From Planctomycetota bacterium (GTDB lineage: Bacteria; Planctomycetota; SZUA-567; H5-PLA8), in contig JAOSKN010000001.1 in NCBI GenBank assembly GCA_027493525.1, positions 1,860,001 through 1,924,000 of the forward strand: a DNA stretch of 64,000 nucleotides, read 5' to 3'. The translations under genes were made by a program, and so were the position numbers. The notes below the pieces were generated by a model. That model was given only the letters and a program-made list of their open reading frames with translations. It was not told where the DNA came from and ran no database searches. Within the stretch, counting starts at the first letter, position 1, and every line of letters starts with the position of its first letter. Positions 43,147 to 50,281 of the stretch are shown piece after piece.

Positions 43147-44295
43147 TCAGGCTCCCGGCGGATCGGCCGCGCCGTTGGGGTCCGGGCGCGGCCCGGGCTT
43201 GAGCGCGATGAGCCAACCGCGGCGCCAGAAGAAGTACAGCATCGCCGCCGCCACGCCGAACATCAGCAGCAGCGCGAACGGGTAGCCCCAGTACCAGTAC
43301 AACTCGGGCATGTTCAGCGGCGAATCGTCGTGGCTGAAGTTCATGCCGTAGACGCCGGCGATGAACGAGAGCGGGATGAAGATGGTGGAGATGATCGTCA
43401 GCACCTTCATGACTTCGTTCATCCGCTGGCTCACCGCCGAGAGGTACAGCTCCATGAGGCTGCCGACCTGGTCGCGGTCGGTTTCGATGAAGTCGGCGAT
43501 CTGGACGAGGTGGTCGTAGCAGTCGCGGAAGTACAGGCGCGCCTCGGTCCCGATGGCCGGATGGGGGTCGCGGATCAGCTTGTTGACGGCCTCGCGCAGC
43601 GGCCAGACGGCGCGGCGGAGGCTGAGCAGTTCGTGTTTGAGGTGCTGGATGTGCGCGGGGACATCGGGCGGGGACTTCTCGACCACTTCGATCTCCAGGT
43701 TCTCGATCTGCTCGCCGAGCATCTCCAGGACGGGGAAGTAGGCGTCGATGAGCGCGTCGAGGATGGAGTAGGTCAGGTAGTCCGGCCCCAGCCTGCGGAC
43801 GAGCGAGCCGCCCTGGCGCAGCCGCTCGCGGATCGGGTTCAGCGCGTCGTCCTGGTGCTCCTGGAAGGTGAGCACGAAGTCGCGGCCCACGAAGAGGCTG
43901 AACTGCTCCGCGAGGATCGACTCGCGCGCCAGGACCTCGCGCGCGACGATGAAGAGGTGCTCCGGGTACTCCTCGGCTTTGGGGCGCTGGTGCGTGTTGA
44001 TCACGTCCTCCAGGGCCAGCCGGTGCAGCCCGAAGATCTCGCCCAGCCGCTCGAGCAGCTTCACGTCGCCCAGGCCCACGACATCCACCCAGAGGACCGG
44101 GTGCTTGCCCTTCAGTTCGAGCACCTGCGCGAGGTCGGCGATCTGCTTCTCGACCACCTGCTCGGGGCCGTACGCGACCGCGCGGACCGTCGAGGGGCTC
44201 GCGTCGGGCGCGGAGACGAGCGTTCCCGGCGGCGCCCCGGCCGGGACCCGGCGCTTGAAGCGCTTGCCGCGTTTGCGCTTGCGATGCTTCGACAT
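43147..44295 (-). CDS. corA: CorA-type magnesium/cobalt transporter
   Basis: A 382-residue pentameric channel subunit. A long cytoplasmic funnel domain (VLWVDVVGLGDVKLLERLGEIFGLH and onward) is followed by two C-terminal membrane helices. The selectivity motif YGMNF lies near residue 316, between TM1 (IISTIFIPLSFIAGV) and the loop ending LNMPELYWYWGYP. A basic N-terminus (RKRKRGKRFKRR) is typical of Mg/Co/Ni channels of this type. It heads a two-gene unit with the sulfatase. The 500 bases upstream contain repeated palindromes. Confidence 0.93.
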   Translation of the reverse strand: MSKHRKRKRGKRFKRRVPAGAPPGTLVSAPDASPSTVRAVAYGPEQVVEKQIADLAQVLELKGKHPVLWVDVVGLGDVKLLERLGEIFGLHRLALEDVINTHQRPKAEEYPEHLFIVAREVLARESILAEQFSLFVGRDFVLTFQEHQDDALNPIRERLRQGGSLVRRLGPDYLTYSILDALIDAYFPVLEMLGEQIENLEIEVVEKSPPDVPAHIQHLKHELLSLRRAVWPLREAVNKLIRDPHPAIGTEARLYFRDCYDHLVQIADFIETDRDQVGSLMELYLSAVSQRMNEVMKVLTIISTIFIPLSFIAGVYGMNFSHDDSPLNMPELYWYWGYPFALLLMFGVAAAMLYFFWRRGWLIALKPGPRPDPNGAADPPGA

Positions 44296-44426
44296 GCCGG
44301 TCCCCGCGAGCGGAAGGCGCGCATTCTACCCGGCTAGCGGTCAGAGCCGCGCGCGAAAACGGCATGCGGCGCATGCGCCAGGACGCGACGCGAAGGGGCC
44401 TCGAAACGGGAGCGCGCGCGAGCCTG

Positions 44427-44448
44427 AAAAAAGATGCACCGTGGTGCG
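44427..44448 (+). promoter_or_regulatory. A-tract/GCACC palindrome, distal copy
   Basis: A6-GATGCACCGTGGTGC followed by G. Same box and same relative order as upstream of the 16720 sulfatase start. Read on the minus strand it could be a terminator-like hairpin with a T-tract. Confidence 0.5.
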
Positions 44449-44515
44449 CTGGTTCGGTTCCCGATACCTCCATTTCCTGGACCCGCGGCCTGGAAGGGCG
44501 TGTCCACGAGACCGT

Positions 44516-44540
44516 AAAAAAAGATGCACCGTGGTGCACC
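44516..44540 (+). promoter_or_regulatory. A-tract/GCACC palindrome, proximal copy
   Basis: A7-GATGCACCGTGGTGCACC, placed exactly 90 bases after the distal copy. Stem TGCACC/GGTGCA with a two-base loop. Confidence 0.5.
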
Positions 44541-44752
44541 ATTGCGTTGCGCCGGCTGCGGCGCGCTTCGACCGCGGGGCGCGCGACCGCGCGCGGAGCC
44601 GCCAACTCCGGCGCGCGGGCACGCTCCTTATATAAGGATGGGGCGCCCCGGCTCCGCGGGGTCAAGGTCCCGTGCGCGCGGTCAGGCGTGGACGCCCGGG
44701 TCCGCGGAGCCGGGCGCAGCATGGCAGGCCGGGAGGCGTTTGTCAACGATAT

Positions 44753-44773
44753 TGTATAAAAATATATGATACA
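44753..44773 (+). promoter_or_regulatory. Operator-like TGTA-N13-TACA palindrome
   Basis: An AT-rich 21-bp site with half sites TGTAT and ATACA, 33 bases before the orphan ATG 44807. It has the same form as the site at 16747-16767 and sits in the only strongly AT-rich stretch of the region. Confidence 0.45.
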
Positions 44774-44870
44774 TATGTTCTAAGACACGGGTTATAGGAG
44801 CCTTCGATGAATGTAAAACGCGAAATGAGCACGGCGTCCCCATGCCCCGAGACGGTTGCTCAACGCCCCC

Positions 44871-45419
44871 TCAAGCCTCATCCAGGATCCAATCGACGGC
44901 TTCGGCCAGCGTCTTCGAGAAGCGCTCCGGGCGGTAGCGCGCTTCCATGCTCTCGATCGAGGGCGGCAGGTTCATCCGGCAGAGCGTCGTCCGCAGGCCC
45001 ACCGCGCGGCCCATCTCGATGTCCCGCCCGCTGTCGCCGACGAGGAAGCTCGCCGCGAGGTCCAGGCCGTGCTCGGCCACCGCCTGGCGGATCATGGCGG
45101 GGCTGGGCTTGCGGCAGGCGCAGCCGTCGTCGGGGTGGTGGGGGCAGTAGTAGATCGCGTCGAGCCGCTCCGTCCCGAGTTCGTCCTGCATGCGGCGGTG
45201 GATCTCGTGCAGGTCTTCGAGGCTCATCAGGCCGCGCCCGACGCCGCTCTGGTTGGTGATCAGGACCAGGGCGAAGCCGGCCGCCCGCAGGCGGCTCAAG
45301 CCGGCACGGACCTCGGGCATGAAGCGGAATTCGGCCCAGGAACGCACGAAGCGCCCCGGCCCCGGAAAGACGTTCACCACCCCGTCGCGGTCCAGAAAAA
45401 CGGCCTTACGCTTGGACAT
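44871..45419 (-). CDS. gmhB: D-glycero-manno-heptose-1,7-bisphosphate 7-phosphatase-like HAD enzyme
   Basis: A 182-residue protein from ATG 45419. The HAD motif I is VFLDRDGVVNVFPG. VLITNQSGVGRG is motif II. The zinc-binding segment CPHHPDDGCACRKPSP, with the GmhB pattern of Cys/His, precedes FLVGDSGRDIEMGRAVGL (motif IV). This is the histidinol-phosphatase/GmhB family that dephosphorylates ADP-heptose precursors for LPS core or S-layer glycans. It fits the surface-polysaccharide theme of the window though it is 5 kb from the operon. Confidence 0.88.
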   Translation of the reverse strand: MSKRKAVFLDRDGVVNVFPGPGRFVRSWAEFRFMPEVRAGLSRLRAAGFALVLITNQSGVGRGLMSLEDLHEIHRRMQDELGTERLDAIYYCPHHPDDGCACRKPSPAMIRQAVAEHGLDLAASFLVGDSGRDIEMGRAVGLRTTLCRMNLPPSIESMEARYRPERFSKTLAEAVDWILDEA

Positions 45420-45519
45420 GCGGCCCGCTCGCGCTGTAGTACAAGAAGGGGGCGCCGGCGCCGGCACGGGGACAGGGACCGCGCGGCAGCAACGACGCAA
45501 GTTCAACCGGCGCCATTCT

Positions 45520-46914
45520 ATGCGCAAACGAAACGGATTGCCTCTGCTGGTCCTGGCGGGGCTGCTTGCGGGGTGCGGGGACGGCGGCAAGCCTCCCGAG
45601 GCCGCCAGCGCCCGCGAACTCGAGCAGGCGCGCGCGGAGATCGCCGCCCTGAAGGAGCAGCTCGCGGCCGTGCAGGCCCAGAACGCGGGGACCGGCGAGA
45701 AGCTCGAACGGGCCGCCGTCGCGCTGAAGCAACTGGGCGAACAGGTGGACGGGCTGGCCGGCGGCGGTAAACAGGAAGGGCTGACCGACACGGCGCTCTA
45801 CGAGCTGCTCAACTCGGGCGACGGGGAGCTGGTCCGCGCGGCCGCCGCGGTGATCCGGCGCTACCCGACGCCGCCGCGCCTGCGCGCGCTGGCCCAGACG
45901 GCGCGGGACCTGAAGCAGCCCTTCAACGCGCGCTGGGGCGCCATCGAGTACCTGCTTACCATCGAAGACCCGGCGCTGCAGGAGGCCTGCGTCGCGCTGC
46001 TGGACGATCCGCAGAGTTCCGTCGTCTCGCGCGCGGCGGCGGTCCTGGGGCGGACGCAGGCTCCCAGGCACCTGCCGCCGCTGCTGAAGGCGCTGAAGGA
46101 GTCCGTCCGCTTCGAGGACCAGAACAAGGTCTGGGAGGCGCAGCGCGGGCTGCTCGCGGCGCTGGGCGCGCTGGGCGACAAGCAGGCCGCGCCGGCGCTG
46201 CTGGAAGCGCTGAAGAGCGAGAACGACGACGTGGTGCGGACCGCCGCGCAGGCGCTGCGCCAGTTGAAGGAGCCGTCGGCCGGCGCCGCGCTGCTGGAGG
46301 CCTTGAAGGAGCTGCCGCCGCCGGACACGCGCGAGCACCCGCGCGTGCACATCGACCTGGTGCAGGCGCTGGGCGGTTTGCAGGCGCATACCGCCGGGCC
46401 GTACTTCGTGGAACTGCTCAGGGCGCCGAACGCGGCGCTGCGCGCGCAGGTCGCGCAGCAGTTGCCGCTCGTCTGCGGCCCCGACGCGGCGTCGGCTTTG
46501 AGCGACGCGCTGCGCGGGGAGTGGGCCGCGGTGCGCGGCGGCGCGCAGGGCGATACGGCGGTGCTGGAGCAGCTCATCCGCGCGCTGGGCGCGACGCGGA
46601 GCCCGCGGGGGCTGCCGGCGCTGCTGGAACTCCTGGCGCAGGGCTTGAACGGGAAGCCCGCCGAGGAGGCCGCGCTGGTCCTGCCGTCGCTGGCCACGCC
46701 CGCGCAGACGGCGGCGCTGGTGGAGGCCTACCCGCGCGTGAGTTTCGCGCCCGCCCAGGCGGCGCTCGCGAAGCTGCTCGGCAGCGCCGGCTACCCGGCG
46801 GCGTGGGACGAGGCGGGCAAGAAGTTCGTGCTGGACCCCAAAAAGGCGCTTCCGGCGGCGGCGCCGGAGCCGGCGGGAAAGACGGAGGGGAGGAAGACGG
46901 GGGAGACGTTTTAG
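45520..46914 (+). CDS. HEAT-repeat lipoprotein
   Basis: A 464-residue protein. The signal sequence LPLLVLAGLLAGCGDG has a lipobox (LLAGC), so it is anchored in a membrane by a lipidated Cys. An N-terminal coiled coil (ARELEQARAEIAALKEQLAA) precedes an alpha-solenoid of about eight HEAT-like repeats (for example QAAPALLEALKSENDDVVRTAAQALRQL). The C-terminal tail is Pro/Ala-rich. Such solenoids usually bind proteins. Its last ~145 bases are repeated at 47395-47537. Its TAG overlaps the AGGAGG ribosome site of the next gene. Confidence 0.85.
   Translation: MRKRNGLPLLVLAGLLAGCGDGGKPPEAASARELEQARAEIAALKEQLAAVQAQNAGTGEKLERAAVALKQLGEQVDGLAGGGKQEGLTDTALYELLNSGDGELVRAAAAVIRRYPTPPRLRALAQTARDLKQPFNARWGAIEYLLTIEDPALQEACVALLDDPQSSVVSRAAAVLGRTQAPRHLPPLLKALKESVRFEDQNKVWEAQRGLLAALGALGDKQAAPALLEALKSENDDVVRTAAQALRQLKEPSAGAALLEALKELPPPDTREHPRVHIDLVQALGGLQAHTAGPYFVELLRAPNAALRAQVAQQLPLVCGPDAASALSDALRGEWAAVRGGAQGDTAVLEQLIRALGATRSPRGLPALLELLAQGLNGKPAEEAALVLPSLATPAQTAALVEAYPRVSFAPAQAALAKLLGSAGYPAAWDEAGKKFVLDPKKALPAAAPEPAGKTEGRKTGETF
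46766..46914. repeat. Direct repeat, copy A (HEAT gene 3' end)
   Basis: The final part of the HEAT gene, repeated at 47395-47537 with scattered mismatches and small gaps. Confidence 0.85.
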
Positions 46915-46926
46915 GAGGCGTACATT

Positions 46927-47391
46927 GTGCACCATATCTTTATTCGGTCATTGATTGTTTTGATTTCCATGCTCGTAATCAGCACATGCGGTTGCTCCAA
47001 CAACGAAGCGACCGCTCCGAGAGTTCCGTCTTCCCAAGAGGCGATCGTGGTTTGGCCAAAGGACTGGTCGGAGCTGGTCGGGAAAACGGTGGCCCTGGAA
47101 GGGAAGGCTGTAAACGCCAAGCTGGGTGCGCTGCTCCAGGGAGAAACAGAAACAAGCATGATCTGGATCGACGGCCATGATTCCTGGCCTGCCGGATATT
47201 CCGAAGGCGAAGGTCGAGAAAAGCGTGTACGTGTCAGCGGAACCGTAATCCGGAAGGATGACGTGCCCGTGTTCGTCTCGAAGCCTGGTGAAGCTCAACC
47301 AGCAGGAGTTCCGGTCGAATCGGAGGCGGACTTGGAAAAAGCCAAGTGGCGCTACCTAATTAAAGATGCTCAATGGAAACCGCTAGACTGA
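46927..47391 (+). CDS. Small exported protein, probable lipoprotein, lower GC
   Basis: A protein of 154 residues from GTG 46927, preceded by AGGAGG seven bases upstream. The signal region IRSLIVLISMLVISTCGCSN ends in a Cys pair that could serve as a weak lipobox. The mature part (WSELVGKTVALEGKAVNAKLG; VRVSGTVIRKDDVPVF) looks like one compact beta-rich domain of unknown function. GC content and codon use are clearly lower than in the HEAT gene before it. Because it is bracketed by two copies of the HEAT gene's 3' end, it appears to be an inserted gene. Confidence 0.7.
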   Translation: MHHIFIRSLIVLISMLVISTCGCSNNEATAPRVPSSQEAIVVWPKDWSELVGKTVALEGKAVNAKLGALLQGETETSMIWIDGHDSWPAGYSEGEGREKRVRVSGTVIRKDDVPVFVSKPGEAQPAGVPVESEADLEKAKWRYLIKDAQWKPLD

Positions 47392-47394
47392 CTT

Positions 47395-47537
47395 TCGCGA
47401 AGCTGCTGGGCAGCGCCGGCTACCCGGCGGCGTGGGACGAGGCGGGGAAGAAGTTCGTGCTGGACGCCAAAAAGGCGCTGCCGGCGCCGGAGCCGGCGGC
47501 GAAGACGGAGGGGCGGAAGACGGGGGAGACGTTTTGA
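47395..47537 (+). pseudogene. Duplicated 3' end of the HEAT lipoprotein gene (direct repeat copy B)
   Basis: Encodes FAKLLGSAGYPAAWDEAG and onward to TEGRKTGETF-stop, the C-terminus of the HEAT protein, without a start. It differs from copy A by several substitutions and short deletions, so it is either an old duplication or the remnant of a second HEAT gene. It begins four bases after the stop of the inserted lipoprotein gene. Confidence 0.8.
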
Positions 47538-47699
47538 GGTAGGCAGTACAGTAAGGAGAGACCAAAGCTTCGCATTGAGAATATTGTCTGTTGATAATGA
47601 GGACTGTTGACTAAGAGTAGTTGGTCGGTAGGTTCCAGTATGAACCTGGGCGGAATGGGTTCCGTTTGATGCGTACGAGCTAACAGCGGAGCCCTATTG

Positions 47700-49268
47700 G
47701 TGAGTACGATAAACGGGCGGAAGCTGAAGAAGCACGATGTCATGCCCAATGAGGCAGCGTCTATCCTGTCTGTTCTCGATGGCGTCCGCAAAGAAGCTAC
47801 CGCACGCCTAGAACCGCAACGCCGGATTCAAATGGGTCAATTCTTGACTCCCAGCTCCATTGCTGCATTCATGGCCGCTATGATTCGTTGCAGGAAATCT
47901 ACTGTGCGAATTCTAGACCCTGGCGCCGGCGCTGGATCATTGTGCGCTGCCTTGGTATCTACACTTTGTCAGCGACGCGCGCGCCCCATGGCAATCGCCG
48001 TTACCGCTTACGAGATTGATCCACTGCTCATTGGTTATCTACGCCAGACGATAGACCGATGCCGAGCTTTATGCGAGGAACTTGGAATCTCATTCAAAGC
48101 GCGTGTTGTTGACCAAGATTTCCTTGAAGCAGGCACCAGTGGACTTACGGGCGACCTTTTCGGCGCGGGGGAACAGGAACGCTTTGACTGCGCAATTCTT
48201 AATCCACCATATAGGAAGATCCACACGGGGTCCAGGGAGCGGTCCTTGCTTCGCTCAATTGGAGTTGAGACGACCAACCTTTACACAGGCTTTGTAGCCA
48301 CTGCCTCGCGGCTATTGGTTCCAGGCGGTGAGATGGTTGCGATTACGCCAAGAAGCTATTGCAATGGTCCATACTTTGAGCCATTTCGCCAGTATTTTCT
48401 TCGAGAAATGCGCTTCCGACGAATGCACGTTTTTGACTCGCGGGATAAGGCCTTTGAGGATGACCAAGTATTGCAGGAAAACATTATATTTCATGCTGTC
48501 AGAACAACGGACGTAAACCCAGCGGTCGTCGTTTCGGCGAATGCGGCGCCAGGCGCCGAGATGCGCTTACGAAGAATCAAGCACGAAGCACTTATTCAAC
48601 CGCAAGATTGTCACGCGATAATACATGTTGTTCCAGATAAAGCCGGCGAAACTACCAGAGACCAGATCGGCAGCCTTGGAGGAACACTCTCCGATCTTGG
48701 ATTGACGGTGTCGACTGGACGAGTTGTCGATTTCAGGGCCCGAAATCTTCTTCGTGCCAATCCGGGAAAGAATACTGTCCCTCTCATCTATCCCTGTCAT
48801 TTCAAAAGAGGCTACGTAGAGTGGCCCAATGGCAGGACTCGCAAGCCGAATGCGCTTGCTCTTGGGTCAAGAGCAGGGGAACTCATCGTTTCAGAAGGCC
48901 ATTACGTATTGACGAAGCGATTCTCGTCAAAGGAAGAGAAACGCCGTATTGTGGCTGCTGTCTACGACCCCATTCGGGTCAAGGCGCGCCATGTCGCTTT
49001 CGAGAATCATTTGAATTATTTCCACGAGCGCGGCTCTGGCCTACCTGAAACCTTGGCCAAGGGACTTGCGACCTATCTAAACTCATCGCTCGTGGATGCT
49101 TATTTCCGGCAATTTAGCGGCCACACTCAGGTAAATGCATCCGATTTACGTTCACTGCCCTATCCATCCCGTTCCATGCTCATGGCGTTAGGTCGACGGA
49201 TCGATGCGGCATTTCCCGATCAGAAGGAGCTTGACGATCTTGTGAACGAGGTTCTATTTTATGGCTAG
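47700..49268 (+). CDS. N6-adenine DNA methyltransferase of a BsuBI/PstI-type system
   Basis: A protein of 522 residues from GTG 47700 (TTG 47697 and ATG 47742 are alternatives). The target region near the N-terminus reads RIQMGQFLTPSSIAAFMAAM, typical of gamma-type adenine methyltransferases. SAM-binding motif I is ILDPGAGAGSLCAAL (about residue 80) and the catalytic motif is CAILNPPYRKI (NPPY, about 163). The C-terminal half would recognise DNA. By partner family the site would be CTGCAG, an inference. GC is visibly lower than the chromosome. It overlaps the endonuclease start by eight bases. Confidence 0.92.
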   Translation: MSTINGRKLKKHDVMPNEAASILSVLDGVRKEATARLEPQRRIQMGQFLTPSSIAAFMAAMIRCRKSTVRILDPGAGAGSLCAALVSTLCQRRARPMAIAVTAYEIDPLLIGYLRQTIDRCRALCEELGISFKARVVDQDFLEAGTSGLTGDLFGAGEQERFDCAILNPPYRKIHTGSRERSLLRSIGVETTNLYTGFVATASRLLVPGGEMVAITPRSYCNGPYFEPFRQYFLREMRFRRMHVFDSRDKAFEDDQVLQENIIFHAVRTTDVNPAVVVSANAAPGAEMRLRRIKHEALIQPQDCHAIIHVVPDKAGETTRDQIGSLGGTLSDLGLTVSTGRVVDFRARNLLRANPGKNTVPLIYPCHFKRGYVEWPNGRTRKPNALALGSRAGELIVSEGHYVLTKRFSSKEEKRRIVAAVYDPIRVKARHVAFENHLNYFHERGSGLPETLAKGLATYLNSSLVDAYFRQFSGHTQVNASDLRSLPYPSRSMLMALGRRIDAAFPDQKELDDLVNEVLFYG

Positions 49269-50232
49269 GAAGCCTACTAATAAGCGCAAAGGGGCTGCGA
49301 AGCGCATCGACGAGGCCATTGCTATTCTAGCTTCCTTAAGTGTGCCTAAAGAACAACAAAACGAGCGTTCAGCTCTCGTGTTTCTTGCACTGCTCGGCAT
49401 GACTCCACGGATGTCGTGGTCGGCTTCGACCGATCCGCTGCTTGGCATTACCGAGATGATGCAGGTGATTCGTAATGAATTCGGAAAGGCCTACGCTCCA
49501 AACACGCGGGAAACTATCAGGCGTTTTTCAGTGCATCAATTTGTTCAAATGGGCCTATTGACAGCAAATCCCGACGAGCCAAATCGTTCGGTGAATAGCC
49601 CTGACAATCGATACCAAGCGGCCCCTGCGCTGCTGAAGCTGGTCCGCGCGTTCCAGACACCCGCTTGGACAGAGTCGTTGGCAGCTTATTTGGCAACCGC
49701 CAAGGCTCTGGGGAGACTTCACCCCCAAGAGCGTGAGATGCCGCTGATCGCCGTGAGATTACCGGATGGAAGAAAAGTGCCATTGAGGGCTGGCGGCCAA
49801 AACGAACTTGTTAAGAGAATCATAGAGGAGTTTTGCCCTCGATTTACCCCAGGAGGTAATGTGGTCTATTGTGGCGACACGGGGCGAAAATACCGGCATG
49901 TAGAACGCGAATACATACGTGGGCTAGGCATCGAGATCGATAAGCACGGGAAAATGCCTGATGTGGTTGTACATTTGGCAGACAAGAACTGGCTAGTGTT
50001 GATTGAAGCCGTGACCAGTCATGGCCCCATTGGGATCAAACGATACAACGAACTGAAGGCACTCTTTGGAACCGCTCGATCCGGCCTTGTCTTCGTGACA
50101 GCCTTCTTGACCCGTGTAGCCATGTCGAAGTATCTAAGCGAGATTGCATGGGAGACCGAAGTTTGGGTTGCAGAAGCTCCCTCTCATATCATTCACTTCA
50201 ACGGTGAGCGGTTTCTGGGGCCATATGAATAG
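49261..50232 (+). CDS. BsuBI/PstI-family type II restriction endonuclease
   Basis: A 323-residue protein. The N-terminal helix-turn-helix-like part (NERSALVFLALLGMTP) and the C-terminal nuclease core with PDVVVHLADKNWLVLIEAVTSHGPI (the D...ExV metal-site pattern) followed by KRYNELKALFG are diagnostic of the BsuBI/PstI family, which cuts CTGCAG. It lies directly after its methyltransferase with an overlapping ATGGCTAG junction, so the host is protected first. Together they form a compact, probably transferred defence cassette. Confidence 0.93.
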   Translation: MARKPTNKRKGAAKRIDEAIAILASLSVPKEQQNERSALVFLALLGMTPRMSWSASTDPLLGITEMMQVIRNEFGKAYAPNTRETIRRFSVHQFVQMGLLTANPDEPNRSVNSPDNRYQAAPALLKLVRAFQTPAWTESLAAYLATAKALGRLHPQEREMPLIAVRLPDGRKVPLRAGGQNELVKRIIEEFCPRFTPGGNVVYCGDTGRKYRHVEREYIRGLGIEIDKHGKMPDVVVHLADKNWLVLIEAVTSHGPIGIKRYNELKALFGTARSGLVFVTAFLTRVAMSKYLSEIAWETEVWVAEAPSHIIHFNGERFLGPYE

Positions 50233-50281
50233 TTGGAGACGGCATCTACAAGACACCAATTCGCCGCTATGGGCGCCACCT

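Larger units (their letters stand above)
44296..44870. other. Long regulatory-looking intergenic region
   Basis: About 575 bases between divergent units. It contains two A-tract/GCACC palindromes, a perfect 12-bp palindrome CCTTATATAAGG (44626-44637), a GC-rich inverted repeat (CCCGGCTCCGCGG near 44649 with CCGCGGAGCCGGG near 44701) and the TGTA-N13-TACA palindrome (44753-44773). A TAGGAG ribosome site and ATG follow at 44795-44809, opening a frame (MNVKREMSTASPCPETVA) that runs antisense into gmhB and has no family character. It looks like the control region of a gene that has been lost. Confidence 0.55.

Noticed and set aside
44516-44540. NtrC enhancer site (TGCACC ... GGTGCA)
   Set aside because: The half sites match but the spacing between them is two bases rather than about five, and no sigma-54 promoter or nitrogen gene is nearby.
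44640-44720. tRNA gene in a GC-rich inverted repeat
   Set aside because: The arms pair, but no T-loop or anticodon-arm pattern of tRNA is present.
44753-44773. LexA (SOS) box
   Set aside because: TGTAT/ATACA half sites resemble one, but the spacing is too long for CTGT-N8-ACAG and no SOS gene follows.
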